Part shown: positions 14,795 through 22,704 of the stretch, in pieces
How positions within the stretch are numbered: position 1 is the first letter of the stretch
How the letters are laid out: the number at the start of each line of letters is the position of its first letter
The notes under the pieces: model-generated
Database searches by the model: none
What the model saw: only the letters and a program-made list of their open reading frames with translations
Told to the model about the DNA's origin: nothing
DNA from: an uncultured Collinsella sp.
Lineage (GTDB): Bacteria > Actinomycetota > Coriobacteriia > Coriobacteriales > Coriobacteriaceae
NCBI GenBank assembly: GCA_902465425.1
Contig: CABQNA010000001.1
Span: forward strand, 1 to 39,189
Direction: 5' to 3'
DNA: 39,189 nucleotides
Translations under genes and position numbers: made by a program

Positions 14795-15763
14795 ATGTCG
14801 CGCAAGTCCGCCTACAAGCAAGTACTTTCCATCGGCACCGCCGTGGTGCTGGGGTTTGCGTTGTTCACAGGGTCGCTCGACGGAGCGCCCAAGTTGTTGT
14901 CGCCGCAAAGCGATGAGCAGGCGACGGCTCTGGCCGAAAAACAAAACGAGAGTCCCAGCCGCACCGACGACGAGGCAGACCTGGTTGCCCGGCTCGAATC
15001 GGGAACAGCAAGCTCCGAGGACTCCGGCGATGGCTCCGAATCCACCGCGACCAACACCAACGGCAACGTTGCCTCCGCGGACAGTGCCGCCACCCCCATC
15101 GACGAAGTGGAAAACCCAGATCTCAACCGCGCCCGCGGCGTATATCTCAGCAGCATTCCAGACTACGCCGGCAATCCCTACGTCGCCCTTCGCGCCGACA
15201 GCACGCACCCGCTCGGCATGCCGTCATTCACACTCGATGAATACGAACGCGCTGCAGAAGAGGGCTGCTTTAAGAAATTCTCCAAGCTCGACAGTATGGG
15301 CCGCACTCGCAAAGCGCTCGCCTGCGTGGGCCCCGACTCGCTCGGTCAAGGCAAGCGCGGCGATATCTCGCGCATCCATCCCGCCGGATGGCATCAGCAG
15401 CGCTACGACTTTATTCCGGGCCAGAGCCTCTACAACCGCTGCCACCTCATCGCCTGGTCGCTCTGCGGCGAAAACGCCAATCGCAAGGATCTCCTCACCG
15501 GCACGCGCTATCTCAACGAGACGGGCATGCTACCGTTTGAGGAGCAGATTCTCGACTACATCCGCGAAACGGGCAACCACGTGCTCTACCGCGTCACGCC
15601 TATGTATAACGAAGAGGAACTTGTCTGCCGCGGCGTGCGCCTTGAGGCGCAATCGGTCGAGGACCACGGCAAGACGCTGTGCTTCCACGTATACTGCTAC
15701 AACCTGCAGCCGCATGTGCAGATCGACTACGCCACCGGCCGCAACCAGGCCGCCGGAGAGTAG
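14795..15763 (+). CDS. DNA/RNA non-specific endonuclease, secreted or membrane-anchored
   Basis: This 322-residue protein starts with an uncleaved or signal-type hydrophobic segment (about residues 9-26) after a short basic N-terminus, so it acts outside the cytoplasm. Residues about 35-110 are a low-complexity Ser/Thr/Asp/Glu linker. The C-terminal domain (about 115-310) is an Endonuclease_NS type nuclease related to streptodornases and DNA-entry nucleases: NRCHLIAWSL (214-223) carries the catalytic His217, and GENANRKDLLTGTRYLNETGM supplies the metal-binding Asn. Cys in place of Gly before the His is, as I recall, usual in this subgroup. AGGAG precedes the ATG by five bases. The roles to consider are nutrient scavenging, DNA uptake and degradation of extracellular DNA. 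It stands alone. Confidence 0.9.
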   Translation: MSRKSAYKQVLSIGTAVVLGFALFTGSLDGAPKLLSPQSDEQATALAEKQNESPSRTDDEADLVARLESGTASSEDSGDGSESTATNTNGNVASADSAATPIDEVENPDLNRARGVYLSSIPDYAGNPYVALRADSTHPLGMPSFTLDEYERAAEEGCFKKFSKLDSMGRTRKALACVGPDSLGQGKRGDISRIHPAGWHQQRYDFIPGQSLYNRCHLIAWSLCGENANRKDLLTGTRYLNETGMLPFEEQILDYIRETGNHVLYRVTPMYNEEELVCRGVRLEAQSVEDHGKTLCFHVYCYNLQPHVQIDYATGRNQAAGE

Positions 15764-16039
15764 GTTCAACCGGGGCCACGCCCGCATCGTTTGTCACCGA
15801 CGCGCACGGGAGGCTAATTCTTGCCTCCTACGGCGCATTTCAGTGACATGGGGCTATCTCTCCAAGATACCCGTATTGTCGATAAGAGTAGAAGGCAAAC
15901 GCCAGACAGGCAGCCAAAGCAGCAGAAGCCCTACATTAAATACGTGATTTATTCTTTGCAATCACAATCTCGATAAGTTAATCGAAGCAAAACAACGTAA
16001 AATGAAGGTAATTTTGCTTCAAAGTAATCAGGAGAAACT
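15764..16039. other. Intergenic region before the GntR/UTRA gene
   Basis: It holds a hairpin GGAGGC-N8-GCCTCC (15809-15828) without a T-run and, near its end, the inverted repeat described at 15984-16020. I see no gene in it. GC content drops sharply after about 15930. Confidence 0.4.
15984..16020 (+). promoter_or_regulatory. Promoter/operator of the GntR/UTRA gene
   Basis: Perfect 9-bp arms GAAGCAAAA (15984-15992) and TTTTGCTTC (16012-16020) bracket a TAAAAT -10 box (15998-16003). The arms do not match the TATAGAC sites of the neighbouring cluster, so another regulator, or a second binding mode, may act here. Confidence 0.45.
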
Positions 16040-16798
16040 GTGACCAATCGCGTCAACAATTCACATATTAAAAAGGATTGTCCCACCCCCATCTATATGC
16101 AGGTGGTCGACTATCTGCGCGAGAACATCGCCTCAGGAGCTTGGGAGCAAGCATCCAAAATCCCGTCGGAAGTCGAGCTCATGAGTACGCTCGGCGTCAG
16201 CCGCGGCAGCATCAAAAAGGCCATTTCCAAGCTTGTTGATGAGGGCCTGCTTGAGCAAATTCAGGGAAAGGGAACTTACGTTAAGTCAAAAGACATCTCT
16301 TTCCCCCTTACAGAGGGTCTTATCTCTTTCTCCGAATCTCTAATCGAGCAAGGCCTTTCTTTCGAAACAAACATTCTCGATTGCGAAATTCGTAAGTCGG
16401 ACGAAGATATTTCCAGACATCTCGGTATTGTCGAAGGTTCTGACTACCTTCATCTCGAGCGAGTGCGCAGCGTTGAGGGTGAACCTGTGATGTTCATCGA
16501 AAACAACATCAATATGGCGCTTGTCCCAGGTATTGAAACAGCCGACTTTGTTAACGAAGGTCTCTTTGCAATAATCGAGCGGCTCTCAGGCCACCAGATC
16601 GAATACTCAAAGACCTCCTTTGTGGCAAAGCTCGCGGACACCCAACGCGCGGATGCGCTCGGTCTCTCTACGCAGTCCCCGCTTCTTCAGCAGCTTCAAA
16701 CAGTCTACTTGGACAATGACTCTGCAATTGAATATGCGCGCGTATGGCTTAAATCCAGCAGGTTCCAGCTTGGCACCGTTTTTCAGCGTCGCCATTAA
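16040..16798 (+). CDS. GntR-family regulator, HutC/UTRA subfamily
   Basis: This 252-residue protein has an N-terminal winged helix (PIYMQVVDYLRENIASGAW, then IPSEVELMSTLGVSRGSIKKAISKLV, then the wing QGKGTYV) and a C-terminal UTRA ligand domain (about 90-240). The start is GTG at 16040 with AGGAG five bases upstream. HutC-type regulators usually sense a phosphorylated sugar. The gene is convergent with the PTS/aldolase cluster at 16885-23361 and is the only regulator next to it apart from GutM. The TATAGACGTCTATA-like palindromes before that cluster have the style of HutC-subfamily operators (GTnTAnAC). Codon use is more AT-rich than most of the window, as in the cluster. Confidence 0.93.
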   Translation: MTNRVNNSHIKKDCPTPIYMQVVDYLRENIASGAWEQASKIPSEVELMSTLGVSRGSIKKAISKLVDEGLLEQIQGKGTYVKSKDISFPLTEGLISFSESLIEQGLSFETNILDCEIRKSDEDISRHLGIVEGSDYLHLERVRSVEGEPVMFIENNINMALVPGIETADFVNEGLFAIIERLSGHQIEYSKTSFVAKLADTQRADALGLSTQSPLLQQLQTVYLDNDSAIEYARVWLKSSRFQLGTVFQRRH

Positions 16799-16844
16799 AG
16801 CTCTTGAGAGCGGCGGCATTACGCCAAATATAATTCCAAAACGC

Positions 16845-16874
16845 AAAAAGGCGAACCCGTGGGTTCGCCTTTTT
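16845..16874. terminator. Bidirectional terminator
   Basis: AAAAAGGCGAACCC (16845-16858) and GGGTTCGCCTTTTT (16861-16874) form a hairpin with A- and T-runs on both sides, between the convergent GntR gene and the TIM-like gene. Confidence 0.92.
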
Positions 16875-16884
16875 GTAGACGGTT

Positions 16885-17559
16885 TTAGTCCAGCGCGTCA
16901 AACAGCTCCGTAAGCAACGCTGCCCTGTCATCCGTAATCGCCAGGGCACTCGAAATGCCGGTGCCTTGCGCGCCAAGTCCAATCAAGCGACGAACATCGC
17001 CTCCACACCTGATTCCCGCTCCCTCCATGATAACGATGTCGGGATTGATGGACCGTACGGCAGCGATGGTCTCTGCGATGTAATCATCGCCGCTTGTATG
17101 GCCGGTTCCCACAAGACTGCTCGGCTCGCAAAGAATCACGTCCGGATCCATCGCCGCAACCGCTTTGGACTCAGTCACGCTATCGGCTGCAACAATGGTT
17201 AGAATCTCAAGCTCACGAGCGCGATCGATCGTTGCCGCCAACTTATCAACGGTCAGGGGGTGTGCCGTGTGATTTAGAAAGACAGCTTGAACTCCCGCGC
17301 TCTTAAGCGACTCAAGAGGTGTCAGTCCCATTCCTTTTCCGTCACCGATAAGATCGGCATGCTGCGCTGTGGGAATTGCAAATTTCAAATCCTTCGCAAC
17401 TGCGCAGAGCTCGGGAACGGGAGCAGTCCAAAAAATCGAATGATCTCGATCTTTTGCGATTTCATCCGTAAGATGAGCCGCTGCAATTGAATCGTCCGCA
17501 AGCAAATAGGTCTTAGGACTGACCGTGAAAAGTGGCAGTTTTAAATCGGAACGTTTCAT
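16885..17559 (-). CDS. Triosephosphate-isomerase-like protein
   Basis: This 224-residue TIM-barrel protein of the short TpiA type is the last gene of the PTS operon. Active-site positions are partly kept: Lys16 (SPKTY), His97 (FLNHTAH) and Glu145 (CEPSSLVGTG), with the phosphate-gripping loop near EGAGIRCGG. The usual Asn two residues before the lysine is Ser14, and the normal LGHSERR segment is LNHTAHPL, so it may isomerise a different aldose/ketose phosphate from the glycolytic one. Similar TIM-like enzymes act on tetrulose phosphates in erythritol catabolism. AAAGGA precedes the start. A housekeeping tpiA is expected elsewhere in the genome. Confidence 0.85.
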   Translation of the reverse strand: MKRSDLKLPLFTVSPKTYLLADDSIAAAHLTDEIAKDRDHSIFWTAPVPELCAVAKDLKFAIPTAQHADLIGDGKGMGLTPLESLKSAGVQAVFLNHTAHPLTVDKLAATIDRARELEILTIVAADSVTESKAVAAMDPDVILCEPSSLVGTGHTSGDDYIAETIAAVRSINPDIVIMEGAGIRCGGDVRRLIGLGAQGTGISSALAITDDRAALLTELFDALD

Positions 17560-17607
17560 GAGAACACGTCCTTTCCGACTAATACATGGCCTGCCATACC
17601 GAGCGAT

Positions 17608-17961
17608 TTAGCCGTTGAAGCTAATCTCGATGCCGGTTTCCAGCTTGGGAAGCACGCTTGGTGTCACGAGAACCGTTCCAGGAAGCAGCTCTCGCTCGTC
17701 ATCGAACGCAATGGTTAGATGACCGAGCCCTCCCATGTTCTCGTTCGCAGCTTCACCAAACTCCTTAATCGTGTAGACCTGATCGCCGATGGAAATGGTG
17801 CCGCCCTCAGCAAGCACGTTATCCTCCGTGGGAGTTCCATCGTGAACGACGCAGATGTCGCGCAACTCTGCAGGAGCGGTCGGGCCAAACAGGACCACCA
17901 TCTTCTCGTTGAGAAGTTCCTCAACAAACGAGCCGATCTCAGTGACCTTAACCTTGTACAT
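17608..17961 (-). CDS. PTS glucitol/sorbitol-family IIA component
   Basis: This 117-residue single-domain protein matches the EIIA-Gut (SrlB) family. It takes phosphate from HPr on a histidine and passes it to the IIB domain; His40 in ICVVHDGT is the likely site. GGTISIGDQVYTIKEFG and GHLTIAFDDE are family landmarks. AGGAG precedes the ATG. It lies 19 bp after gutM and 48 bp before the TIM-like gene, inside the operon. Confidence 0.93.
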   Translation of the reverse strand: MYKVKVTEIGSFVEELLNEKMVVLFGPTAPAELRDICVVHDGTPTEDNVLAEGGTISIGDQVYTIKEFGEAANENMGGLGHLTIAFDDERELLPGTVLVTPSVLPKLETGIEISFNG

Positions 17962-17980
17962 TTGATTTCTCCTATCTTTG

Positions 17981-18364
17981 TTACGCCGCAGGCGCAGTCA
18001 TTGACCTGTCGATAACACGAATAGCCTGGGCAAAAGCATCGTGATAGCTTTCGTTGGCCAGATGGTCTAGGGCGGTCTCGATATTCAGCCCCAGCATCTC
18101 GCTCATCTCCGAAAACTCTGGTTTGAGGGAAAGCCCTTTGAGCTCATAGCAACCGTTAATCACGCCATCATGATCAGTCAGAATCATCACAAACGCCTTT
18201 CGGCTAAAACTCACCTTGCACATACCCGTGCCCAAGTATCCCTCATGATCGCGAGCGCGCTCATGGATAAGAATGCGCACCCTCTTCCAGTAGCGATACT
18301 GGGTGAATGTTCCTGCAAGCCATACGAGAATAAAGAAGGCTATTGTAATGAGCGCGTTGAGCAT
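17981..18364 (-). CDS. gutM: GutM-family glucitol operon activator
   Basis: This 127-residue protein has one N-terminal membrane helix (about 4-20) followed by a cytoplasmic domain containing YRYWKRVRILIHERARDHEGYLGTG and FVMILTDHDGVINGCYELKGL, as in GutM/SrlM. In enterobacteria GutM is reported to activate the glucitol operon. The anchor suggests action at the membrane next to the PTS permease. It sits between IIBC and IIA with 29-bp and 19-bp gaps. AAAGG precedes the ATG. Confidence 0.88.
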   Translation of the reverse strand: MLNALITIAFFILVWLAGTFTQYRYWKRVRILIHERARDHEGYLGTGMCKVSFSRKAFVMILTDHDGVINGCYELKGLSLKPEFSEMSEMLGLNIETALDHLANESYHDAFAQAIRVIDRSMTAPAA

Positions 18365-18393
18365 AGTGGGCCTTTCCCTCTTAAAGCTTCAGT

Positions 18394-19413
18394 TTACAGG
18401 CCAAAGGACAGTACGTAGGCAAGAATAATCTGAATCGGGGTGGTAATCAGCTTGCCAAACAGGAATGCAGGGTAACCGATTTCGATCGTCTCGGGCTTTG
18501 CCTCCATGAGAGTCATGCCAACGGGAGCAAAGTCGGAACCAACCTGGCAGTTGACGGCAAAGAAGCCGGGAAGGGCAAAGTTGGCGGGAATCGTGCCGTT
18601 GGCGATTTGGTTGCCAACAAGGACAGAAAGCACAGAAGCGATGATTGCGCCCGGGCAGATCAAAGGCGAAAGGAACGGGATTGAGCAGAACATGCCAATT
18701 GCCAGCATACCGGGCAGCGAGCCCGCAAGCGGAGTGAGAACGCCGGCGAGAACGTTCGCGAAACCCGTGTAGTTAATAATGCCGATCAACACCGAGACAA
18801 ACGCCATAAAGGGGATGATGTTGCGGATAACATCGTTCACGGTATCGCGCGCAGCCTGGTAGATGATGCTGATAACGCGGCCGACACCGGTGCCGATCTT
18901 GGAGACAACGTCCATGAAGCCGTTAGACTCCTTGGATGCGAGCTCGGCACGTCCCTCAGCGATCTTGGCGTGGACGTTTTCCTTCGTCGTCTCCTCGTGT
19001 GCCTTCTCGGCCTTTACCGGCTCAGCGGGAACATCGGCCGCATCGGCAAGGACGATGCAATCGGGATTGACGTCAGATGCAAAGAGATCCTCGGTGATGA
19101 ACTGGGCCAGAGGACCAGACGGAGAACCGGGCTTGATGTTCAGCGTCTTAAGGCCCATCTTGGGATAGGTGCCGCAGCGAGCCACGCCGGCGCAGTCGAT
19201 GACAACGGCGCATGCCTGATCGGTCTCGATCGGGTCCTTAAACTGGTCGTGCGCCTCGGCGCCGGTAAGCTCCGCAATGCGAAGGGCGACCGGGCTGATG
19301 CCACCCAGGGTCACGCTCAGAACATAAGGCTTCTCGGCCGTGGGGGTAATGATGAGGGGACCGCCCCAACCGTTGCCGCCGTGGGACGCCTTTACGCTTT
19401 TGAATTCACTCAT
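18394..19413 (-). CDS. PTS glucitol/sorbitol-family IIB-IIC2 component
   Basis: This 339-residue protein fits EIIBC-Gut (SrlE). The N-terminal IIB domain carries the phospho-accepting cysteine in VVIDCAGVARCGTYPK (Cys74 or Cys80; Cys74 is the better candidate by position). A Lys/Glu-rich linker (about 145-175) leads to the C-terminal membrane half (about 185-339), with IPFLSPLICPGAIIASVLSVLVG and NCQVGSDFAPVGMTLMEAKPETIEIGYPA as family signatures. It forms the transporter with the separate IIC protein encoded just upstream. AAAGGAG lies ten bases before the ATG. Confidence 0.94.
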   Translation of the reverse strand: MSEFKSVKASHGGNGWGGPLIITPTAEKPYVLSVTLGGISPVALRIAELTGAEAHDQFKDPIETDQACAVVIDCAGVARCGTYPKMGLKTLNIKPGSPSGPLAQFITEDLFASDVNPDCIVLADAADVPAEPVKAEKAHEETTKENVHAKIAEGRAELASKESNGFMDVVSKIGTGVGRVISIIYQAARDTVNDVIRNIIPFMAFVSVLIGIINYTGFANVLAGVLTPLAGSLPGMLAIGMFCSIPFLSPLICPGAIIASVLSVLVGNQIANGTIPANFALPGFFAVNCQVGSDFAPVGMTLMEAKPETIEIGYPAFLFGKLITTPIQIILAYVLSFGL

Positions 19414-19442
19414 GATTTAGACTCTCCTTTTGCGCTGAACTA

Positions 19443-19988
19443 CTAGGCGGCAAGCTTAGCTTCGTTGCGCTTCTTCATGATGAGGTACAGCTTCTCGGTG
19501 ACAATGCCCTTGATCAGGCAGACGATTAGACCAACAATGAGGAAGCGGATAGCAAGCTCGGAGGAGTTCTTTCCCAGTGCCTCGTAGCCGGCCGAGATAC
19601 CAAGCCAAACAAAGAGCTCGGAAGAGTTAGCGTGCGGGAAAAGGCCAACGATGGGGTGCATCATGGACGCGACCGCATCGTAGAATGCGGGCTTGTAGTC
19701 CTCCTCGACAAACACACCAAAGGTGTATGCCATCGGATTGCAGAGGAAGAAAGTGCAAAGGAACGGGATGAGGGTATAGCGGAGAACTGCATACTTGGTG
19801 CACTTCTTCATGAACCCATAGACACGCTCCTCGCCGATCAGCTGGATGACTGCCTTGATCGTAAGGATCAGACAGATCAGCATTGGGATCATGCCCGTAA
19901 TAAACGAGGCAAACTGATCACCAGCCGCATTAAACAGGCCGGTAAAGCCCTCCGCAAGGAAGATAAGGAAATCGTTTACTGCTCCCAT
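19443..19988 (-). CDS. PTS glucitol/sorbitol-family IIC component
   Basis: This 181-residue membrane protein corresponds to SrlA (EIIC-Gut N-terminal half), with about four membrane segments and the motifs AEGFTGLFNAAGDQF, GMIPMLICLILTIKAVIQLIGEERV, FFLCNPMAYTFGVFVEE and LFPHANSSELFVWLGIS. The ATG at 19988 is chosen because AAGGAG lies seven bases upstream; the ATG at 19994 would be one base from that box. It is the first gene of the PTS operon IIC-IIBC-GutM-IIA-TIM. Confidence 0.93.
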   Translation of the reverse strand: MGAVNDFLIFLAEGFTGLFNAAGDQFASFITGMIPMLICLILTIKAVIQLIGEERVYGFMKKCTKYAVLRYTLIPFLCTFFLCNPMAYTFGVFVEEDYKPAFYDAVASMMHPIVGLFPHANSSELFVWLGISAGYEALGKNSSELAIRFLIVGLIVCLIKGIVTEKLYLIMKKRNEAKLAA

Positions 19989-20074
19989 TTTCATTCTCCT
20001 TAGTTAATGTTCGCTACTTCTATCGTTCTACCTGAGCGCCCCCTCCTCCTTTTCAATCAGCCATATACGCTCAT

Positions 20075-20095
20075 GGTTGTCTACGGTTGTCTATA
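20075..20095 (-). promoter_or_regulatory. Operator-like sites before the PTS operon
   Basis: The 9-mer GGTTGTCTA occurs at 20075-20083 and 20085-20093, 10 bp apart; on the minus strand this reads TATAGACAACCGTAGACAACC. The TATAGAC half-site matches the palindromes at 22577, 22598 and 23380. The 170-bp gap between the kinase stop and the IIC start has no strong terminator and probably holds a PTS promoter. Confidence 0.5.
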
Positions 20096-20171
20096 TCTTA
20101 CAAAGGGACCGCTCTTCGAGTTACCTTCTCGCATTCCTTTCGGTGAACGGTAGATTTTACAAGACAAACGG

Positions 20172-21647
20172 CTACGCGCTATTTAGCTCATAGATAATTT
20201 GGAGTGCCTCAAATATACGCATATACCTGCTAAAACGCGCGTCGTAGAGCTCATGGGCCCTGTCGTTTTTTTCAATGGAATCGAGTTTTCTGCAGACCCC
20301 TGCGGCAACCGCCGTCAAGTCTTGGCCGCAAGAAGCCGAGAGGGCCAGCAGCGCCGTGCCCTGACCGGCGCCGGAGGATTCCATCCGCACCATATCGACC
20401 CCCAACACGTTGGAGAGCGTTTGCGCCCAAAAATCGTTCTTGGCCCCTCCTCCAACGAGCCTGATGCTGCGCCACTCTTCCGAATGGTCCACGGACTCCT
20501 TGAGCTCCCTTAAGGCATACGCCGTGCCCTCCATCAGAGCCCTTTCGAGCTCGGAACGAGTCGTGTCAAGATCAAGCCCCAGAAAGGCACCGCGTACCGA
20601 CGGGCAACCGTGCAGGACTTTTTCTCCCGATAGATGGGGGTAGAACATGAGATCCCTCATGTCGTAGAAGGGGTCCTCGACGGCCTTGTCCTCCAAATCG
20701 TAGGACTCACTGCTTAGAATCTGCCCGTACCACCATTCCTTGGCACCGCCGCACGATCTGATACTCAGCTGAATTTGGGTCTTAAGGGTATTTCCCCACT
20801 TGAACAACACGGGCTTGCCAACAGCCGGAAGGTCAGCTCCCTCAGATGAATACATCAGCACGCCGCTTGTTCCAAGTGAGATGGTGGGGACGCCCTCCAA
20901 AAGGCATCCCGTGCAGATCGCTGCCGCGGGATTGTCGCCCGTTCCCCTCACGATCATGGCACCTGCGGGAATTCCCGTCTCGCTTGAAGCTCTCTCAACC
21001 ACGGTCCCAATTACGGCATCAGAAGGCTCGACAACGGGAAGCAACGACTCGGGGATTCCGAAATGCTCGCAGACCTCACCGATCCAAGCTTGCCTCTCGT
21101 TATCGTAGAGCCCTGTTGTCGAAGCCCCGCAATAGTCCGTACCAGCACGCCCGCCAAACTTGAGAGCAATCCAATCTGAAACCGAAAGAAACACTTCGCT
21201 CTTTGAAAGGCCCTCAGGATTATTCTTAGCTATCCATGCAAGGTTAATCGCCGGAACCCCAGTCGAAAGAAAGCTGGCGACCCTAGGATAGCCTGCAGAC
21301 AGCGCCCACTGCTTCTCGGTAAAGACGGCGTCAATCGTGCGCTGGTCGTTCCACATTATGGCGGGACACGTTGGCACCCCATCGGCATCGATCAAGACCG
21401 TCGTGTGCATCTGCCCGGTAGCGCCAACGCCTTTTATTAGAGACAGGTCAACTTTCTCTCCAAGCAGGGAGCATGCAGAGCAAATGGCGATCCACCATGT
21501 CTCGGGATTGATTTCCCGCCAACCGGGATGAGGCTCAGAGCACTCGTAAGCCTCGCTCGCAGTCGCGACAACTTTTCCGCCTTCATCAATGCACGTGAGC
21601 TTCACCGATGACGTGCCCACATCGACACCAAGGTAGAGCGCACCCAT
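20172..21647 (-). CDS. FGGY-family carbohydrate kinase (xylulokinase-like)
   Basis: This protein of about 491 residues has the two-domain FGGY kinase fold: the N-terminal phosphate-1 motif GVDVGTSSVK, then GVGATGQMHTTVLID, MWNDQRT, GTGDNPAAAICTG, the ATP-binding ISLGTSGVLMYSS, and LVGGGAKNDFWAQTLSNVLG with GAGQGTALLAL in the C-terminal half. It resembles xylulokinase, but FGGY substrates range over ketoses, polyols and glycerol. The start is placed at 21647 (GAGG five bases upstream, protein start MGALYLGVDVG) rather than 21662. It follows the aldolase by 30 bp, so the two are one transcript. A free-sugar kinase next to a PTS is unusual, since PTS sugars arrive already phosphorylated. Confidence 0.92.
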   Translation of the reverse strand: MGALYLGVDVGTSSVKLTCIDEGGKVVATASEAYECSEPHPGWREINPETWWIAICSACSLLGEKVDLSLIKGVGATGQMHTTVLIDADGVPTCPAIMWNDQRTIDAVFTEKQWALSAGYPRVASFLSTGVPAINLAWIAKNNPEGLSKSEVFLSVSDWIALKFGGRAGTDYCGASTTGLYDNERQAWIGEVCEHFGIPESLLPVVEPSDAVIGTVVERASSETGIPAGAMIVRGTGDNPAAAICTGCLLEGVPTISLGTSGVLMYSSEGADLPAVGKPVLFKWGNTLKTQIQLSIRSCGGAKEWWYGQILSSESYDLEDKAVEDPFYDMRDLMFYPHLSGEKVLHGCPSVRGAFLGLDLDTTRSELERALMEGTAYALRELKESVDHSEEWRSIRLVGGGAKNDFWAQTLSNVLGVDMVRMESSGAGQGTALLALSASCGQDLTAVAAGVCRKLDSIEKNDRAHELYDARFSRYMRIFEALQIIYELNSA

Positions 21648-21677
21648 TATCGCCTCATCCATGTTCGTAATTCCGCG

Positions 21678-22520
21678 CTACTCAGCGATGCCGTTGATGG
21701 CGCGCGTCGTCTTGTAAGCAACGTCCGCAACTGCCTTACGTGTATCAATCAGTACCTTGGCGAGATTATGCTCGTTGTTGTTTGCCTCGTACGCCTTGCC
21801 AACCGTCGTGATGTAGGCCTTGCGCAGGTCGCTTGCGATGTTGATCTTGGACATCTTGTGTGGCTGCATAGCGTGGATGGTCTCATAGGGAATGCCCGAG
21901 CCACCATGAAGAACGAGGGGACACGGAGACACCTCGGCAAGCTTCTCAAGCAGCGGCAAATCGATGCGCGGCGTATCCTCAAGGCCGTGAACGTTGCCGA
22001 TAGACACGGCCAACAGGTCGCAGCCCGTGCGCTCCACAAACTCGCAAACCTGATCGGGGTCGGTCTTAAGATCCGCCTCGGAAACATGATCGTCTTCTTT
22101 GCCCTTGATGGCACCGAGCTCAGCCTCAACGGGCACGCCGTAGCAATGGCAGTAGTCAACTGCCTGGCGCGAGAAGCGAATGTTCTCCTCAAAGGGCAAC
22201 GCGGCACCGTCGATCATAACGGAGGTAAAGCCGGCCTGAACCGCCTGTCGAACATCCTCGAGCGTCTTGCCGTGGTCAAGATGCAGACACGTGGGAACGA
22301 TATAGTCCTCCGCCGCGCGTTTAACGATAGAGGCGATCATGCCGTAATCGGAAAGCTTAACGTTGGTAGGGGCGATCTGGAGGATGCCCGGCATGCCGGC
22401 CCTCTGCAATCCATCCAGGATACCTAAGGTCATCTCCATGTTCGTCGTGTTATATGCGGGAAGGAGCCATCCATTCTTGCGTGCAATCTGGATCAGCTCA
22501 GTCGAAGTTACAACTGCCAT
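21678..22520 (-). CDS. Class II ketose-bisphosphate aldolase (GatY/KbaY-like)
   Basis: This 280-residue zinc aldolase is of the fructose/tagatose-bisphosphate type, which cleaves a ketose bisphosphate to dihydroxyacetone phosphate and an aldehyde phosphate. Catalytic Asp82 and zinc ligand His83 lie in HLDHGKT; other ligands are His178 (IGNVHGLED) and His205 (LHGGSGIP). VEAELGAIKGKEDD and NIASDLRKAY are also characteristic. Length favours the GatY/KbaY group over the longer glycolytic FbaA. GGAGG precedes the ATG by four bases. It heads the aldolase-kinase transcript behind two TATAGAC palindromes. Confidence 0.93.
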   Translation of the reverse strand: MAVVTSTELIQIARKNGWLLPAYNTTNMEMTLGILDGLQRAGMPGILQIAPTNVKLSDYGMIASIVKRAAEDYIVPTCLHLDHGKTLEDVRQAVQAGFTSVMIDGAALPFEENIRFSRQAVDYCHCYGVPVEAELGAIKGKEDDHVSEADLKTDPDQVCEFVERTGCDLLAVSIGNVHGLEDTPRIDLPLLEKLAEVSPCPLVLHGGSGIPYETIHAMQPHKMSKINIASDLRKAYITTVGKAYEANNNEHNLAKVLIDTRKAVADVAYKTTRAINGIAE

Positions 22521-22575
22521 GATTCCTCCAACCGGGTTACGGCAATTCGAGTTGAGTTTTCGTTCCAGATACTTA

Positions 22576-22611
22576 TATAGACGTCTATGTACCTGTTTAT
22601 AGACGACTATA
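22576..22611 (-). promoter_or_regulatory. Two operator palindromes before the aldolase gene
   Basis: ATAGACGTCTAT (22577-22588, perfect) and TATAGACGACTATA (22598-22611, one central mismatch) have centres 22 bp apart, two helical turns. They overlap the AT-rich promoter region. The style GTCTA...TAGAC fits GntR/HutC regulators; the gene at 16040 is the obvious candidate. Confidence 0.6.
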
Positions 22612-22654
22612 TACCTTTTTGATTTACGCGCAAAGCACTAAATGCCTCGAATCG

Positions 22655-22692
22655 AAAAAAGGGGCTGCCGAGAAGCACTCGACAGCCCCTTT
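22655..22692 (-). terminator. Terminator of the HAD gene
   Basis: A hairpin with AAAGGGGCTG (22658-22667) and CAGCCCCTTT (22683-22692) is followed on the minus strand by a T-run. It separates the HAD gene from the aldolase-kinase transcript. Confidence 0.88.
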
Positions 22693-22704
22693 CATTTGGC
22701 ATGC

